A stretch of 40,659 bases of DNA, taken from contig NZ_AFRW01000123.1 in assembly GCF_000220985.1 (NCBI RefSeq), positions 1-40,659 of the forward strand, given 5' to 3'. The stretch comes from Nesterenkonia sp. F. Its GTDB lineage: Bacteria; Actinomycetota; Actinomycetes; Actinomycetales; Micrococcaceae. The notes beneath the pieces were generated by a model. It did not search any database. It worked only from the letters and a program-made list of their open reading frames with translations, and was not told where the DNA came from. The position numbers and the translations under genes are program-made. Position 1 is the first letter of the stretch, and every line of letters begins with the position of its first letter. This document shows positions 25,840-36,311 of the stretch, one piece after another.

Positions 25840-26152
25840 AGCCGATGCGCCAGCAGTGCGGGTGCCAGTGGCGGCGCTCGGAGACGGCATGCTCGTCGCC
25901 GAGGATGAAGTCCGCCCGCCAGGCGACGACGTGCGGAGTCCCCGGCGGGATCGGCAGATGGCACCCCGGGCAGATGTATTCTTTCGTCGCCCCGGACGCT
26001 GTGATCCGCCGCACGTGATACTCGCCGTCGCGACGACGCACTGTGCCGCCCTCGACCCCTCCGGGCATCGTCAGCCCCGGATTCAGCGGGCGGTGGCCCT
26101 GCTGCCACTTCGATCCCCGCCGGCGCCCCGGCTTCCCCGCTCCTCTCGCCAT
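25838..26152 (-). CDS. Small zinc-ribbon-like protein next to nucS
   Basis: The 104-residue basic protein has an Arg/Gly/Lys-rich start ([20 protein letters not shown]) and a C-terminal half with [18 protein letters not shown] and RRHWHPHCW. The CxxC plus HxHxxC pattern is a probable zinc site, partly like HNH or zinc-ribbon folds. Similar actinobacterial proteins are often loosely labelled ATP/GTP-binding, but no P-loop is present here. ATG at 26152 is preferred over the in-frame ATG at 26161 because GGAAGA lies nine bases before it. It is divergent from nucS with 37 bases between the starts; a DNA-related role is a guess from position only. Confidence 0.75.
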   Translation of the reverse strand: MARGAGKPGRRRGSKWQQGHRPLNPGLTMPGGVEGGTVRRRDGEYHVRRITASGATKEYICPGCHLPIPPGTPHVVAWRADFILGDEHAVSERRHWHPHCWRIG

Positions 26153-26159
26153 GTCGGCC

Positions 26160-26181
26160 ATTCTTCCAGAACCGGTAGGAT
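26160..26181. promoter_or_regulatory. Divergent promoter elements between the zinc-ribbon gene and nucS
   Basis: TAGGAT (26176-26181, plus) lies eight bases before the nucS GTG, and AAGAAT (26165-26160, minus) lies seven bases before the zinc-ribbon ATG at 26152. The first is a good -10 box for a leaderless nucS mRNA; the second is a weaker match. Confidence 0.5.
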
Positions 26182-26189
26182 CGTGGACT

Positions 26190-26882
26190 GTGCGACTGGT
26201 GATTGCGACATGCTCAGTGACCTACACGGGGCGGCTGACCGCCCACCTGGCCCAGGCGACGCGCCTGCTGATGGTCAAGGCCGACGGCTCGGTGCTGGTC
26301 CACTCCGACGGCGGCTCCTACAAGCCGCTGAACTGGATGTCTCCCCCGGCGACGATGCGCGTCGGCGAGCCCGAGCCCGATGAGGTCTCCGCAGGGGTGA
26401 CCGAGGTCTGGACGGTGCAGGCGACCAAGAGCGACGACACCCTGCGCATCGCGATCTTCACGCTCCATCACGACTCCTCCCACGAGCTCGGCACCGACCC
26501 GGGCCTGGTCAAGGACGGCGTCGAGTCCGATCTGCAGCGGCTGCTCGCCGAGCAGATCGAACGCCTCGGACACGGCCATGCGCTGATCCGTCGCGAGCAC
26601 CCCACTCCCATCGGCCCGGTGGACATCCTCGCCAGGGGTCCCGAAGGGCACGTGGCGGTGGAGCTGAAGCGCCGCGGAGACATCGACGGCGTCGAGCAGC
26701 TCACCCGCTACCTGGAGCTGCTCAACCGCGATCCGCTCCTCTCGCCCGTCGAGGGCGTCTTCGCCGCGCAGCAGATCAAGCCCCAGGCGCGCACGCTGGC
26801 CGAGGACCGCGGCATCCGGTGCGTGGTGCTCGACTACGACGAGATGCGCGGCCTCGACGACGCCGACTCCCGGCTGTTCTGA
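26190..26882 (+). CDS. nucS: Mismatch-specific endonuclease NucS (EndoMS)
   Basis: NucS cuts both strands at mismatches and replaces MutS/MutL mismatch repair in most actinobacteria. The 230-residue protein starts [19 protein letters not shown] and has the full nuclease core: [35 protein letters not shown] (catalytic Asp, Glu and Lys) and [18 protein letters not shown]. The C-terminus DADSRLF ends with the short hydrophobic motif that binds the DNA sliding clamp. GTG at 26190 is chosen from the family N-terminus and the -10 box eight bases upstream. The gene converges on atpC with a long hairpin between. Confidence 0.97.
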   Translation: MRLVIATCSVTYTGRLTAHLAQATRLLMVKADGSVLVHSDGGSYKPLNWMSPPATMRVGEPEPDEVSAGVTEVWTVQATKSDDTLRIAIFTLHHDSSHELGTDPGLVKDGVESDLQRLLAEQIERLGHGHALIRREHPTPIGPVDILARGPEGHVAVELKRRGDIDGVEQLTRYLELLNRDPLLSPVEGVFAAQQIKPQARTLAEDRGIRCVVLDYDEMRGLDDADSRLF

Positions 26883-26897
26883 GGGTCCGCGGCTCCG

Positions 26898-26958
26898 CGC
26901 ACGACGACGGCCCCGAGCCCGTCTCCGCGCAGGAGACGAGGCTCGGGGCCGTCGTGCG
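26898..26958. terminator. Bidirectional terminator between nucS and atpC
   Basis: The outer arms 26898-26919 and 26940-26958 pair over 19 bp with a 3-base bulge. Inside is a second perfect stem CGTCTCC-GCGCA-GGAGACG (26920-26938). It follows the nucS stop by 16 bases and the atpC stop by about 50 bases on the other strand, ending the ATP synthase operon. Confidence 0.85.
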
Positions 26959-27010
26959 TGTGAAGTGAGTGGAGTTCCTCGCCGCCGGCCGGTCTTCCGG
27001 CCGGCGCGGA

Positions 27011-27278
27011 TCAGTCCGAGACCAGCTGGGCGTCGTCGGCCACGATGGTCACCCGGTCGGAGTCGACCGACGAAGAACCCGCCGTTGACCTGGGCCCGCA
27101 CCGGAGCGCCGTCCACCGGCTCGATGACCAGCTCTCCGGAGTCCAGCAGCGCCAGCACCGGAGTGTGGCCCGGCAGGATCCCCATGTCTCCGTCGGTCGT
27201 GCGGCCGCGGATCGCCGTGGCGGCTCCGGACCACACCGCGTGGTCGTGCGCGACGACCTCGACGTCGAGTTCAGCCAT
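27011..27278 (-). CDS. atpC: ATP synthase epsilon subunit, one-base frameshift as given
   Basis: Epsilon is part of the central stalk of F1 and limits ATP hydrolysis. The N-terminal beta-sandwich (LDVEVVAHDHAVWSGAA, MGILPGHTPVLALLDSG, VNGGFF) is clear. After GGFF the frame is lost: removing one base at about 27071 gives SVDSDRVTIVADDAQLVSD and a stop at 27011, the normal family ending, for about 88 residues. Without this correction the frame runs on as nonsense beyond 26900. The short form without a C-terminal helical arm is usual in this group. GGAAGGAA precedes the ATG. Because the gene is normally essential, a sequence error is the simplest explanation. Confidence 0.93.
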
Positions 27279-27314
27279 GCCCTGTTTCCTTCCTCAGCAA
27301 GCGGGCGGCGGGGC

Positions 27315-27348
27315 CCCCGTCGACGACGCCGAGGCGTCGTCGACGGGG
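27315..27348 (-). other. Perfect 16-bp hairpin in the atpD-atpC junction
   Basis: CCCCGTCGACGACGCC (27315-27330) is repeated inverted at 27333-27348 with two bases between (tetraloop in practice). No U-tract follows. It may pause or partly end transcription, or protect the 3' end of the mRNA for the upstream genes. Confidence 0.8.
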
Positions 27349-27362
27349 CCGACGCAGTGTGG

Positions 27363-28898
<1,536 letters not shown>

Positions 28899-29792
28899 CT
28901 AGCTGGCGGACAGCGCCTCGGCGCCGCCGATGAGCTCGGTGAGCTCCTGGGTGATCTCGGCCTGGCGGGCGTTGTTGCGCAGCAGCGTGTACTTCCGGAT
29001 GAGCTCGTCGGCATTGTCCGCTGCCGACTTCATCGCACGCTGGCGGGCGGCCAGCTCGGAGGCGGCGGCCTCGAGCATCGCGGCGAAGATCCTCGACTCC
29101 ACGTAGCGCGGCAGCAGCGCGTCGAGCACCGCCTCGGGGCCGGGCTCGAACTCGTAGAGCGGCAGCGGGTCCTCGCCGGACCCCGGCTGCTGCTCGACGA
29201 AGGCCAGCGGCAGCAGGCGCTTGACCACCGGCTCCTGCCTGATCATCGACTGGAACTCGGTGTGCACCACGTAGAGCTCGTCGACGCCGCCGGCGTCGGT
29301 GCCGCGCGAGAACCGGTCGATCAGCGCGTCGCCGATCTCCCGAGCGGTGTACACCTCCGGCGCGTCGGTCTTGCCGGTCCAGACCTTGTCGTACTCCCGC
29401 TCGCGGAAGTCGAAGTAGGCCTGCGCCTTGCGGCCGTAGAGGTACGGGCGGACCTCCTTGCCCTCGCCCTGCAGCTTGGCGATGAGCGACTCGGCGCGCT
29501 TGAGCACGTTCGTCGAGTAGGCGCCGGCCAGGCCGCGGTCCGAGGCCATGATGAGCACTGCGGCGCGCTGCGGGTTCTCCGCCTTCTGCGTGAGCACGTG
29601 CTCGACGTCGTCCTGCGAGGCGACGGCCGACACCGCACGGGTGATGGCCTCCGCGTACGGCAGCGAGGCCTGCACCCGCTCGCGCGCCTTGCCGATGCGC
29701 GAGGTCGCGATCAGCTCCATCGCCTTGAAGATCTTCTTCATCGACGACGTCGATGCGATCTTCTCGCGGTAGACCCGGATCTGGGCTCCCAT
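28899..29792 (-). CDS. atpG: ATP synthase gamma subunit
   Basis: Gamma is the rotating central shaft of F1. The 297-residue protein opens [33 protein letters not shown]-like, the first half of the coiled coil, has [19 protein letters not shown] in the middle and ends with the second coiled-coil half [20 protein letters not shown] and the conserved [19 protein letters not shown]. The ATG has AAGGA upstream. About the usual length for actinobacteria, which carry an insertion in the globular part. Confidence 0.98.
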   Translation of the reverse strand: MGAQIRVYREKIASTSSMKKIFKAMELIATSRIGKARERVQASLPYAEAITRAVSAVASQDDVEHVLTQKAENPQRAAVLIMASDRGLAGAYSTNVLKRAESLIAKLQGEGKEVRPYLYGRKAQAYFDFREREYDKVWTGKTDAPEVYTAREIGDALIDRFSRGTDAGGVDELYVVHTEFQSMIRQEPVVKRLLPLAFVEQQPGSGEDPLPLYEFEPGPEAVLDALLPRYVESRIFAAMLEAAASELAARQRAMKSAADNADELIRKYTLLRNNARQAEITQELTELIGGAEALSAS

Positions 29793-29820
29793 GCTTGTCC
29801 TTCCCTGAGATGGTCGGCTC

Positions 29821-29866
29821 CGTCGGCGCCGTCACCGCCCGGCAGGGCGGGGCGACGGCGCCGACG
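29821..29866 (-). other. Long hairpin in the atpA-atpG junction
   Basis: CGTCGGCGCCGTC (29821-29833) pairs perfectly with 29854-29866, and inside it CCGCCC-GGCA-GGGCGG forms a second stem. It lies between the atpA stop and the atpG ribosome site. Confidence 0.8.
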
Positions 29867-29888
29867 GCGACGAGAGGTCGAGTCGGCC

Positions 29889-31517
29889 TCAGCGCTGCTG
29901 AGTCCCGATCTCCTCCTGGTTGATCTCGTCCTCGGACAGCGGCTCGGCGTGCTCGGTGAACACCTGCTTGCCGGTCGACGACTGGAACGTCGGCTTGAAG
30001 GCCTCCATGGCCTCGTTCAGCGCGTTGATCTGGTCGTCGCCCCAGGCGCCGCTCTCGGCGATGGTGGTCAGCACCGAGCTGTGCCGGCGCAGGTGGTCGA
30101 TCCACTCGGTCTCGAAGCGCTGCACGTCGGACGTGTCGACCTCGTCGAGGTGGCCCTGCGCGCCGGCCCAGATGGAGGCCACCTGCTCCTCGACCGGGTA
30201 CGGGGTGTACTGGGCCTGCTTGAGCAGCTCCATGAGCCGCTCGCCGCGGACCAGCTGCTGGCGGGTGGCGGGGTCGAGGTCCGAGGCGAACATCGAGAAG
30301 GCCTGCATCTCGCGGAACTGGGCCAGGTCCAGCTTCAGCGTGCCGGCGACCTTCTTCATGGCCTTGACCTGCGCCGAGCCGCCGACGCGGGACACCGAGA
30401 TGCCGACGTCGACTGCGGGCCGCTGGTTGGCATTGAAGAGGTCCGACTGCAGGAAGATCTGGCCGTCGGTGATGGAGATGACGTTGGTCGGGATGTAGGC
30501 CGAGACGTCGTTCGCCTTGGTCTCGACGATCGGCAGGCCGGTCATCGAGCCGCCGCCCATCTCGTCGGAGAGCTTGGCGCAGCGCTCCAGCAGGCGGGAG
30601 TGCAGGTAGAACACGTCGCCCGGGAAGGCCTCGCGTCCCGGCGGACGGCGGAGCAGCAGCGAGACCGAGCGGTAGGCCTCGGCCTGCTTGGTCAGGTCGT
30701 CGAAGACGATCAGCACGTGCTTGCCGCCGTACATCCAGTGCTGGCCGATCGCCGAGCCGGCGAACGGAGCCAGGTACTTGAAGCCGGCCGGGTCGGACGC
30801 CGGGGAGGCCACGATCGTGGTGTACTCCAGCGCGCCCTGATCCGCCAGGGTCTGACGGACCGAGGCGATGGTGGAGGCCTTCTGGCCGACTGCGACGTAG
30901 ATGCAGCGCACCTGCTTGTCAGGATCGCCGGAGTCCCAGTTCGCCTTCTGGTTGAGGATCGCGTCGACGCCGATCGCAGTCTTGCCGGTCTGGCGGTCAC
31001 CGATGATCAGCTGGCGCTGGCCGCGGCCGATCGGGATCATCGCGTCGATGGCCTTCAGACCGGTCTGGAGCGGCTCCCCGACCGACTGGCGCTGCACGAC
31101 CGTCGGAGCCTGGAGCTCCAGCTCGCGGCGCCCCTCCGGGGTGATCTCGCCCTTGTCGTCGATGGGCTGGCCCACCGGGTCCACGACGCGGCCGAGGAAC
31201 TCGTCGCCCACCGGGATGGACAGGACCTCTCCGGTCCGGCGGACCTCCTGGCCCTCCTCGATGCCCTCGAAGTCGCCGAGGACGACGGTGCCGATCTCCC
31301 GGGTGTCCAGGTTCTGGGCCAGGCCCAGGGTGCCGTCCTCGAAGCGAAGAAGTTCGTTGGCCATGGTCGAGGGCAGTCCCTCGACGCGGGCGATGCCGTC
31401 GGCCGCGGAGATCACGCGTCCCACTTCGACGCGCTCGGCGCTGCCGGGCTCGTAGGACGCTGCGAACTCGTTCAAAGCATTGCGGACGTCGTCGGCGTTG
31501 ATGGTCAAGTCGGCCAT
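29889..31517 (-). CDS. atpA: ATP synthase alpha subunit
   Basis: Alpha is the non-catalytic nucleotide-binding subunit of F1. The 542-residue protein has [15 protein letters not shown], Walker [31 protein letters not shown], the arginine-finger region [17 protein letters not shown] and the C-terminal helical domain. The C-terminal extension past FKPTFQSS is characteristic of actinobacterial alpha subunits. ATG at 31517 ([15 protein letters not shown]) is the family start. Confidence 0.98.
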   Translation of the reverse strand: MADLTINADDVRNALNEFAASYEPGSAERVEVGRVISAADGIARVEGLPSTMANELLRFEDGTLGLAQNLDTREIGTVVLGDFEGIEEGQEVRRTGEVLSIPVGDEFLGRVVDPVGQPIDDKGEITPEGRRELELQAPTVVQRQSVGEPLQTGLKAIDAMIPIGRGQRQLIIGDRQTGKTAIGVDAILNQKANWDSGDPDKQVRCIYVAVGQKASTIASVRQTLADQGALEYTTIVASPASDPAGFKYLAPFAGSAIGQHWMYGGKHVLIVFDDLTKQAEAYRSVSLLLRRPPGREAFPGDVFYLHSRLLERCAKLSDEMGGGSMTGLPIVETKANDVSAYIPTNVISITDGQIFLQSDLFNANQRPAVDVGISVSRVGGSAQVKAMKKVAGTLKLDLAQFREMQAFSMFASDLDPATRQQLVRGERLMELLKQAQYTPYPVEEQVASIWAGAQGHLDEVDTSDVQRFETEWIDHLRRHSSVLTTIAESGAWGDDQINALNEAMEAFKPTFQSSTGKQVFTEHAEPLSEDEINQEEIGTQQR

Positions 31518-31543
31518 CTGCAGTCCCTGCTCTCCTGTGTCAT

Positions 31544-31559
31544 GGCCGCGGCTGCGGCC
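31544..31559 (-). other. Small hairpin upstream of atpA
   Basis: GGCCGC-GGCT-GCGGCC is a perfect 6-bp stem with a tetraloop, 27 bases before the atpA ATG in the atpH-atpA gap. Confidence 0.6.
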
Positions 31560-31653
31560 GGAATGGTTCAAAGTGTCACGTCTGGCGGCGTGGACGACCT
31601 CTCGGGCCGACCGCCGCGAAGCGCGAGTGAGCCGATGCCGGAGGTCCCGGCGC

Positions 31654-32463
31654 TCAGCCTGCCAGTCTCCGCTGCAGGTCGTCGACCTTCGCCGAGATCG
31701 TCGAATCGACGACCTCGTCGCCGACCTGCACCCGGATGCCGCCGACCACGTCGGGATCGACGACGACGTCGAGCTTCAGCTCCCGACCGAAGTACCGGTC
31801 GAGGCTCGCACGCAGCCGCTCGCGGCGGTCGGCGTCGAGCTCCTGGGCCACGGTGACCCGGGCGATCCAGCGGCTCTGGCGTGCGGCCACCTGCTCGGTG
31901 AACCGCTCGACCAGCGCCTCGGGGCGCAGTCCGCGCGGCGCGACGACGGCCCGGTCGATCAGCAGCCGTGCCTCGGCGTTTGCATCCGGAGAGAGTCGCG
32001 ACGCCAGAGTCCTCAGCGCCTTCGCGCCGGCCTGCGGCTCGGTCAGCGCCCGCTGCACCTCGTGCGAGGACCCCACCGTCCGGCGGAAGGCCAGCAGCTG
32101 GGTCTCCAGCTGCTCGAGCCCGTCGATCCCCTCCGCCTCGGCCTGCTGCGCCACCACGGTCACCGCCAGAGTCTCGACGGAGTCGGCGAGGTCCCGGTCC
32201 CGGCTGAACCGCTTCGAGACCAGGGCCTCGAGCAGGGCCAGCGTCGTCGGAGCGACCTTCTCGCCGAAGAGTCCGCGCACCACGGAGGCCCGCTCATCGG
32301 GCTCCCGAGCCGGGTCGGTCAGGCTGCGTCGCAGCGCCGAGGAGGAGTCGAGCACGTCCACCGCGCCGAAGAGCTCCTCGGCCACGGTCAGGTCCGCGGA
32401 CTCGACCGCCCGGGCCTGCTCCTGCAGCACCGCCGCCAGGGATTCGCTGGTCACCGCGGCCAT
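31654..32463 (-). CDS. atpH: ATP synthase delta subunit
   Basis: Delta ties the top of F1 to the peripheral stalk. The protein (269 residues) is longer than the 175-180 of most bacteria; this longer single-delta form occurs in several Micrococcales and is not a b-delta fusion because no membrane helix is present. It has the N-terminal helical bundle ([18 protein letters not shown]) and the C-terminal [30 protein letters not shown] typical of OSCP/delta. The ATG overlaps the atpF stop by one base (TAATG). Confidence 0.96.
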   Translation of the reverse strand: MAAVTSESLAAVLQEQARAVESADLTVAEELFGAVDVLDSSSALRRSLTDPAREPDERASVVRGLFGEKVAPTTLALLEALVSKRFSRDRDLADSVETLAVTVVAQQAEAEGIDGLEQLETQLLAFRRTVGSSHEVQRALTEPQAGAKALRTLASRLSPDANAEARLLIDRAVVAPRGLRPEALVERFTEQVAARQSRWIARVTVAQELDADRRERLRASLDRYFGRELKLDVVVDPDVVGGIRVQVGDEVVDSTISAKVDDLQRRLAG

Positions 32464-33026
32464 TACTGGGCAGCCTCCGTCCGACTCTGGTCCGTCTGCT
32501 CGGCGTCGAGGTCAGCCAGGAAGCGGTCGACCACGCGCTGGGAGCGGGAGTCGTCGTCCAGCGCCTCGCCGACGATGCGACCGGCCAGCTGGGTGGCCAG
32601 GGTGCCGACGTCCTGCCGCAGCGACGCGAAGGCCTGCTGCCGCTCGGCGGCGATCTGCTGCTGAGCCTGCTCGGTGATGCGCGCGGCCTCGGCCGCCGCC
32701 TTCTCCTTGTGCTCGGCGACGATCTGAGCGCCCTCGGCGCGGGCCTCCTCGCGGAGACGGCTCGCCTCGGCGTGCGCGTCGGCCAGGCTCTGCTCATAGC
32801 GAGCCTTCATGGCCTCGGCCTCGGCCTGGGCCTCCTCCGCCTTGTTCAGGCCGCCCTCGATGGCCTCGACCCGCTGCTGGTAGGTCTTCTCGAAGGCCGG
32901 CACGATGAACTTCACCACGACGATCATCAGCACGATGAAGCCGAGGCCGGTGGCGAGGATCTCCCAGGGGTTGGGAACCAGCGGGCTCGCCTCGCCGGCG
33001 GCGTGGAGCACGTCTGCGCTGATCAT
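32463..33026 (-). CDS. atpF: ATP synthase b subunit
   Basis: The b subunit is the membrane-anchored peripheral stalk. The 187-residue protein has one membrane helix (PWEILATGLGFIVLMIVVVKF) and then a long Ala/Glu/Arg-rich coiled coil to the end. I prefer the ATG at 33026 (MISADVLHAAGE); the in-frame ATG at 33038 would add four residues but lies directly against AAGGAA, which leaves no spacing. Translation is coupled to atpH. Confidence 0.96.
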   Translation of the reverse strand: MISADVLHAAGEASPLVPNPWEILATGLGFIVLMIVVVKFIVPAFEKTYQQRVEAIEGGLNKAEEAQAEAEAMKARYEQSLADAHAEASRLREEARAEGAQIVAEHKEKAAAEAARITEQAQQQIAAERQQAFASLRQDVGTLATQLAGRIVGEALDDDSRSQRVVDRFLADLDAEQTDQSRTEAAQ

Positions 33027-33070
33027 GTGTTCACCCATTTCCTTGATCTGTGGTCCTGAGGGTCACGAGA

Positions 33071-33095
33071 GTCGCGGCGAGGAGCTCGACGCGAC
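33071..33095 (-). other. Weak inverted repeat in the atpE-atpF junction
   Basis: GTCGCG and CGCGAC are perfect 6-base arms separated by 13 bases. It is the weakest of the atp-junction hairpins and could be chance in this GC content. Confidence 0.4.
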
Positions 33096-33110
33096 GTCAT
33101 CCGGGACCGG

Positions 33111-33314
33111 TCAGAGGACGAAGGCGAAGACCAGAGCCAGAACGAAGACTGCCTCGGCCAGTGCGAAGCCCAGCAGGGCGATCGGCTGCAGGATGCGCTG
33201 AGCCTCGGGCTGACGGGCCACACCGTTGATGTAGGCCGCGAAGACCAGGCCGATGCCGATGGCCGCACCGGTGCCGGCGAGGCCCATGCCGATCATGTTC
33301 AGGTTTCCGTCCAT
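33111..33314 (-). CDS. atpE: ATP synthase c subunit
   Basis: The c subunit forms the proton-driven ring. The 67-residue protein has two membrane helices joined by the polar loop ARQPEAQ (R34-Q35-P36), and the proton-carrying Glu54 in [15 protein letters not shown]. There is no Na+-type ligand set around Glu54 that I can see (no Gln in helix 1 at the paired position), which suggests H+ coupling. GIGMGLAG/GAAIGIG in helix 1 is the usual glycine-rich packing motif. ATG at 33314 has AAGGA very close; an in-frame ATG six codons later is possible. Confidence 0.97.
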   Translation of the reverse strand: MDGNLNMIGMGLAGTGAAIGIGLVFAAYINGVARQPEAQRILQPIALLGFALAEAVFVLALVFAFVL

Positions 33315-33340
33315 GTCCTTGTGCTCTCTTTCTGTGATGT

Positions 33341-33360
33341 CGCCGGGGCGGGCCCCGGCG
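33341..33360 (-). other. Perfect hairpin upstream of atpE
   Basis: CGCCGGGG-CGGG-CCCCGGCG (8-bp stem, tetraloop) lies 27 bases before the atpE start, in the atpB-atpE gap. A stable 5' hairpin here could raise stability of the mRNA for the subunit needed in most copies. Confidence 0.75.
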
Positions 33361-33447
33361 GCTTGCGGGATGGGGTGACGCTCCGCGCCGCGCGTGGAGT
33401 GCGTCGCTTCCGGAGGGAGGCCCTCCGTGAGTCTGGGGGTCGCCGCC

Positions 33448-34260
33448 TCAGTGGGCCTCGGCCTCGAGGGCTCCCTGCAGGTAGACGGCGGTGAGCAGCG
33501 TGAAGACGAAGGCCTGCAGGATCATCATCGCCAGCTCGAGGAAGTACATCGGGATGAAGCCCAGCAGCACCAGCACGCCGGTGGCGTTCATGGCCAGCGA
33601 CTCCTGCTGGGTGATGAGGAACTCCGCGCCGGAGCCGACCAGCATCACGATGACGTGGCCGGCCAGCATGACCGCCATCAGACGCAGCGAGTGCGTCACC
33701 GGGCGGATGATGAAGTTCGACAGGATCTCCAGCGGGACCAGCAGGATCAGCAGCGGCTTCGGGACGCCGGAGGGCACTGCGACGAGCTTCACGTAGCGCA
33801 GCCCGTACTTCTGGAAGCCGACTCCGACCCAGAGGATCCAGACGATGCCGGCCATCGCGTAGGCTGCGCCGACGTGCGAGAAGCTGGGCAGCTGCAGCAG
33901 CGGGATCGCGCCGAAGAGGTTGTTGACCAGGATGAAGAAGAAGATGCCGAAGAGCAGCGGCACCCAGGTCATGAAGTGCTTCTCGCCGATGACGTCGCGG
34001 CCCATCGTGTTGCGCACGAAGCCGTAGCCGGACTCGGCCAGCCACTGGAGGCGCGAGGGCACCAGGGCCCGCTTGCGGATGGCGGCGGAGAAGAACCACC
34101 AGATGAGCACGATCGACAGCACGATCATCAGCATCTGCTTGCCGAAGCCGGTCCCCCATTCGGCCATCCACGGCAGGATCTCCGGAAGGTGGGTCTCTTC
34201 GAGGGTCGGCGGGGTGAAGCCGCCCTCATTGTCGGCGGCTGCGAGCGCAAGCGAGTGCAA
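33448..34260 (-). CDS. atpB: ATP synthase a subunit
   Basis: Subunit a forms the proton half-channels facing the c-ring. The 270-residue protein has about six membrane helices; [20 protein letters not shown] holds the essential Arg, and [27 protein letters not shown] the last helices with the channel Glu/Gln. The start is a TTG at 34260, with AGAGAGGA eight bases upstream; no ATG or GTG gives a better fit to the family N-terminus. The TTG start may limit expression of this single-copy subunit. First gene of the structural atp operon. Confidence 0.96.
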   Translation of the reverse strand: MHSLALAAADNEGGFTPPTLEETHLPEILPWMAEWGTGFGKQMLMIVLSIVLIWWFFSAAIRKRALVPSRLQWLAESGYGFVRNTMGRDVIGEKHFMTWVPLLFGIFFFILVNNLFGAIPLLQLPSFSHVGAAYAMAGIVWILWVGVGFQKYGLRYVKLVAVPSGVPKPLLILLVPLEILSNFIIRPVTHSLRLMAVMLAGHVIVMLVGSGAEFLITQQESLAMNATGVLVLLGFIPMYFLELAMMILQAFVFTLLTAVYLQGALEAEAH

Positions 34261-34617
34261 CGCTGGTCCTCTCTGCGGTGTCCGTCATCGGGCACGTGCC
34301 CCGGGCATCGGCGAGCCGGGAGGGGACTCCGTCTCGCGGTGGTCTGGTGCGCAGTGCGGGATCTCCTCCGGTGCACGCACGTGAGCATGCCTGCACACAG
34401 CGTCGAGCTCTGCCTGTCAGGACTGATCGTCGTCGTGCGGTGGGCCGGGAAGCATCCATCGCCGTGGCGCGGTCATCGGTCAGCCTATCAAATGACGAGG
34501 GTCACGCAGCGACCGCGCCGGAAGCGCAGGTCCAACTGTACTACACGCTGTAGAAATCCTGGGCGCGAGCTGGAGCCGCGACGGTCGTCGCCGACTCCGC
34601 GGGCGCGGGTCGGACCA
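34261..34617 (-). promoter_or_regulatory. Leader and possible promoter region of the atp operon
   Basis: This 357-base stretch holds no gene I can support. On the minus strand TAGGCT (34487-34482) in a local AT-rich patch is a possible -10 box, which would give a leader of about 215 bases. A perfect 12-base palindrome GGGCACGTGCCC (34290-34301) lies 30 bases before the TTG start. CTACA-CGC-TGTAG (34541-34553) is a further inverted repeat just after atpI. No -35 is convincing. Confidence 0.5.
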
Positions 34618-35058
34618 TCAGTCCGACTCCGGGTCGACGGTGACGCGCATCCCCAGGAACGCACGGATCTCGGCGATCTGCCAGCCGACGACGACCACGG
34701 CGGCGGTGACCGCCGCCCAGCCGGGGCGCACCCAGTCCGGGGCCGCGGCCTGCTGCGCCAGCAGCACCAGGCCGATGACTTTGATGACGAAGGCCGCGAG
34801 GAACAGCGGGACGGTCAGCCGCGGGACCCGTCGTTCGGCCAGGTCGATGAGGGCCAGACTCGTCGCGGAGAGCACCAGCACCGCCGCTCCACCGGACAGC
34901 GCGCTGAGTGCGGCCTCGTCCCCGGCGACCAGCAGCCCCAGCACCGCCGCGAATCCGGTGATCGCCGCACCGGCGACGACGGCGGCGACCAGCACCGGCC
35001 GCCAACCGGTGCCGCGCACCACGGCCCTGCGGCGCCCCGCTCCCGAGGTCGGGGTCAT
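34618..35058 (-). CDS. atpI: AtpI-like membrane protein
   Basis: The 146-residue protein has four membrane helices and sits directly before atpB, the usual place of the ATP synthase accessory protein AtpI, which helps c-ring assembly or Mg uptake in other bacteria. Sequence similarity to AtpI is weak by eye; the name rests mostly on position, size and topology. The ATG at 35058 overlaps the wecA stop (ATGA), so it is translated with wecA rather than with atpB. Confidence 0.75.
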   Translation of the reverse strand: MTPTSGAGRRRAVVRGTGWRPVLVAAVVAGAAITGFAAVLGLLVAGDEAALSALSGGAAVLVLSATSLALIDLAERRVPRLTVPLFLAAFVIKVIGLVLLAQQAAAPDWVRPGWAAVTAAVVVVGWQIAEIRAFLGMRVTVDPESD

Positions 35059-36293
35059 CGCTCCTCCTCCGAGGCGTCGAAGTCATCGACGTCGTCGACC
35101 TCGGCGAGGTCGGCGCGGTCGGCGCGGTCGGCGCGGTCGGCGCGGGCCGCCCCGCGACGCCGCCGCAGACCGGCGACGGCGGCCTCACGGTTCGTCCGCC
35201 GCGCGCGCCGCTGCAGCCACGGGCCCAGCGTCAGCACGCTGGCCAGCCCCAGCGAGAGGATCATCGCCGCGCTGACGAGCCACCACGGCAGGAAGTTGAA
35301 GGACACCGCGCCGAAGGCGAAGAGCCCCGACCACAGGTGCAGCAGCAGCACCGCCTGAGGATGCGAATAGCCCTCGTCGATGAGCTTGTGGTGCAGATGC
35401 CCGCGGTCCGGGCTGAACGGCGAGGCGCCGCGGGCGGTGCGCCGGATGACCGCCAGCGCGAGGTCGAGCACCGGCAGCAGGATCACCGCCAACGGCAGCA
35501 GGACCGGCATATAGGCCGGGATGTTGCGGAACCGGAAGCCCTCGGCGAGCTGGCCGACGTCGGAGGTCACCGCCACCGCGCCGGCCGCCATCACCAGGCC
35601 CAGCAGCATCGCGCCGGTGTCGCCCATGATGATCCGGGCCGGGTGGAAGTTGTGCGGCAGGAAGCCCAGGCAGGCGCCGACGAGCACCGCCATCAGCAGC
35701 GTGACCAGATTCGAGGCGTCGAACTCGTTGATCGACAGCGTCAGCAGATAGCTGTAGATGAAGAACGCGCCGCCGCCGAGCGCCGCGACGCCGGCGGCCA
35801 GCCCGTCGAGGCCGTCGATGAAGTTGAAGGCGTTGATGGTCAGCACCACCAGGAAGACCGTCAGGCCCGCCTGCACCGGTGCGTCGCCGACCCCCAGCCA
35901 GCCGACCGGCATGACCTCCAGGCGCATGCCGTGGGCGACGAGCACCACGCCCGAGGCGATCTGCCCCAGCAGCTTCAGCGCCCAATGGATGTCCCAGGCG
36001 TCGTCGGCCAGGCCGACCACCAGGATGATGATCATCGCCAGGAAGACGCCGCGGACCGGGGTGAGGTCGGCGAAGATCCCGCTGAGATACGGGATCGCCG
36101 AGGCCGCGGCGAGCCCGACCACCATGCCGACGAACATCGCCGCCCCGCCCCAGCGCGGCATCTGCCCCCGGTGCATGTCGCGCGTGCGCACCGGCGTGTA
36201 GACGCCCAGGTGCAGCGCGATGCGGCGGACCGGCGGGGTGAGGGCATAGGTCACCACCGCTGAGATGGTGAGGACGACGAGGAAGTAGATCAT
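35055..36293 (-). CDS. wecA: Undecaprenyl-phosphate GlcNAc-1-phosphate transferase (WecA/MraY family)
   Basis: The enzyme moves a sugar-1-phosphate from a UDP-sugar to the lipid carrier, the first step of teichoic acid or arabinogalactan-type polymer synthesis. The 412-residue protein has about 11 membrane helices, GQMPRWGGAAMFVG, the catalytic VVGLADDAWDI, NAFNFIDGLDGLAAG, the Mg-binding IIMGDTGAMLLG and the cytoplasmic SPDRGHLHHKLIDEG, which marks WecA-type over MraY-type proteins. The C-terminus has Ala-Asp-Arg repeats and an acidic end. It lies 18 bases after sua5. Confidence 0.94.
   Translation of the reverse strand: MIYFLVVLTISAVVTYALTPPVRRIALHLGVYTPVRTRDMHRGQMPRWGGAAMFVGMVVGLAAASAIPYLSGIFADLTPVRGVFLAMIIILVVGLADDAWDIHWALKLLGQIASGVVLVAHGMRLEVMPVGWLGVGDAPVQAGLTVFLVVLTINAFNFIDGLDGLAAGVAALGGGAFFIYSYLLTLSINEFDASNLVTLLMAVLVGACLGFLPHNFHPARIIMGDTGAMLLGLVMAAGAVAVTSDVGQLAEGFRFRNIPAYMPVLLPLAVILLPVLDLALAVIRRTARGASPFSPDRGHLHHKLIDEGYSHPQAVLLLHLWSGLFAFGAVSFNFLPWWLVSAAMILSLGLASVLTLGPWLQRRARRTNREAAVAGLRRRRGAARADRADRADRADLAEVDDVDDFDASEEER
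35111..35146 (-). repeat. 9-base tandem repeat in the wecA C-terminus
   Basis: Four copies of the plus-strand unit CGGCGCGGT (last copy with one change) encode Ala-Asp-Arg repeats in the cytoplasmic tail. The unit keeps frame. Confidence 0.85.
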
Positions 36294-36311
36294 GCTGCGG
36301 TGTCGCGGCGC

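Noticed and set aside
26214-27010. A long fusion of AtpC to an unknown C-terminal part
   Set aside because: The frame after GGFF is antisense to nucS and crosses the terminator. The proper epsilon ending is found in another frame one base away.
32463-32463. A b-delta fusion subunit, as in mycobacteria
   Set aside because: atpF and atpH are separate genes with a TAATG overlap, and the long AtpH has no membrane helix.
34369-34395. Imperfect palindrome around GTGCACGCACGTGAGCATGC in the atp leader
   Set aside because: The arms do not pair consistently; only the GGGCACGTGCCC site in this region is a perfect palindrome.
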